The notes beneath the pieces were generated by a model that did no database searches, was not told the DNA's origin, and saw only the letters and a program-made list of their open reading frames with translations. Below, one piece after another: positions 63,507-64,000 of a DNA stretch of 64,000 nucleotides. Source of the DNA: Tubiluchus corallicola (taxonomy: Eukaryota; Priapulida; Priapulimorpha; Priapulimorphida; Tubiluchidae); the NCBI GenBank assembly GCA_030141605.1, contig JAQGDQ010000007.1, positions 1,103,173 through 1,167,172 on the forward strand. Reading direction: 5' to 3'. Positions within the stretch are counted from its first letter, which is position 1. Every line of letters begins with the position of its first letter. A program made the translations under genes and the position numbers.

Positions 63507-64000
63507 CTACAAGCAAAAAAATCGCATGCTGTCAGACACTATATCACACCATGCCAATTTTAACAAAATTCTACAGCGCTTGCAATACTGTTTTAAGTTT
63601 GGCAGGTTTTCTTATTAAGCTGGCATATTGTAAAGATACCTGATTCAGTTTGGTAACATTAATTTTTCAACATTGTATGTGAGTGAGCAGTAAATGTCAC
63701 AAACTTAAAATAAGGAAAAGATTACATGTATGAAGACTATGACAAGGAACAAGACTGAAGCTATTCAGTATGAAAGTGTTGAGCAGCTCTGAATTGTATT
63801 ATGATTATTAATAAACAAAAACTGGCGAGCAAAGCTCACTTTTACAATGTTGCTCGGTTTGCTTGCATCCTCACTTCTCTTTATCTCTCTCTTTGCAGGC
63901 AGTCTGCAGAAAATTTTAAAATGAGGCTTTTTTGCGTTAAATTTATCTTTAAATTTATTTTAGGCAGAGCGGCATGACACCTTTCTCTTGATTATTGTGT
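63507..64000. other. Window edge, no exon resolved
   Basis: Probably intron of the C45-like gene on the minus strand. I found no exon with matching phase. A pyrimidine tract followed by CAG at 63880-63899 on the plus strand resembles an acceptor, but no recognisable protein follows. Confidence 0.3.

Overview
This is eukaryotic, almost certainly animal, nuclear DNA. It is AT-rich, its genes are split by GT-AG introns, and it carries non-LTR retrotransposons, a hAT-like element, Tigger-like debris and many microsatellites. Typical metazoan genes (a GDNF-receptor-alpha-like receptor, a ciliary DRC9/IQCG protein, an NSMCE3/MAGE protein) together with fast-evolving secreted Tyr/Thr-rich proteins suggest a marine invertebrate, perhaps a lophotrochozoan (mollusc, annelid or relative). 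That taxonomic guess is an inference with low confidence. All multi-exon models were assembled by eye from splice sites, intron phase and reading frame; none has transcript support here. Layout: (1) 1-13753, the 3' part of a GFRalpha-like receptor gene on + (11 exons seen, 5' end outside the window). An intronless IQCG/DRC9 gene sits on the opposite strand inside one of its introns. (2) 13754-22411, a gene-poor stretch holding a nested insertion: a 4.4-kb hAT-like element (8-bp target duplication) contains an RNase-H-bearing LINE flanked by its own 12-bp target duplication, plus a decayed RTE-like LINE tail. (3) 22412-51815, a cluster of five secreted-protein genes, each with a small signal-peptide exon. 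Genes B (22412-28103, +), C (33796-35266, +) and D (35900-38334, -) are paralogues sharing a domain built around a YYDIP motif and the same intron phases. Genes E (41724-46535, +) and F (48338-51815, +) encode large Tyr-rich, Thr-rich low-complexity proteins; E also alternates Asp-rich acidic blocks with Arg-rich blocks. I recognise none of the five as a known family. Their features resemble extracellular-matrix, adhesive or tube/shell-matrix proteins, so this cluster is the best candidate for something undescribed. (4) 54445-61936, NSMCE3 (MAGE-domain subunit of the SMC5/6 complex) in 7 exons, with a Tigger-like transposase remnant in an intron. It runs tail-to-tail with (5) 62257 to about 63506 on -, the last three exons of a peptidase C45-like (Tan/acyltransferase-type) Ntn-hydrolase whose 5' part is not resolved. 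Between genes are several head-to-head inverted arrays of short repeats (2303-2568, 28660-30380, 40140-41125) and a palindromic MITE (49073-49233), which together form a recurring fold-back theme.
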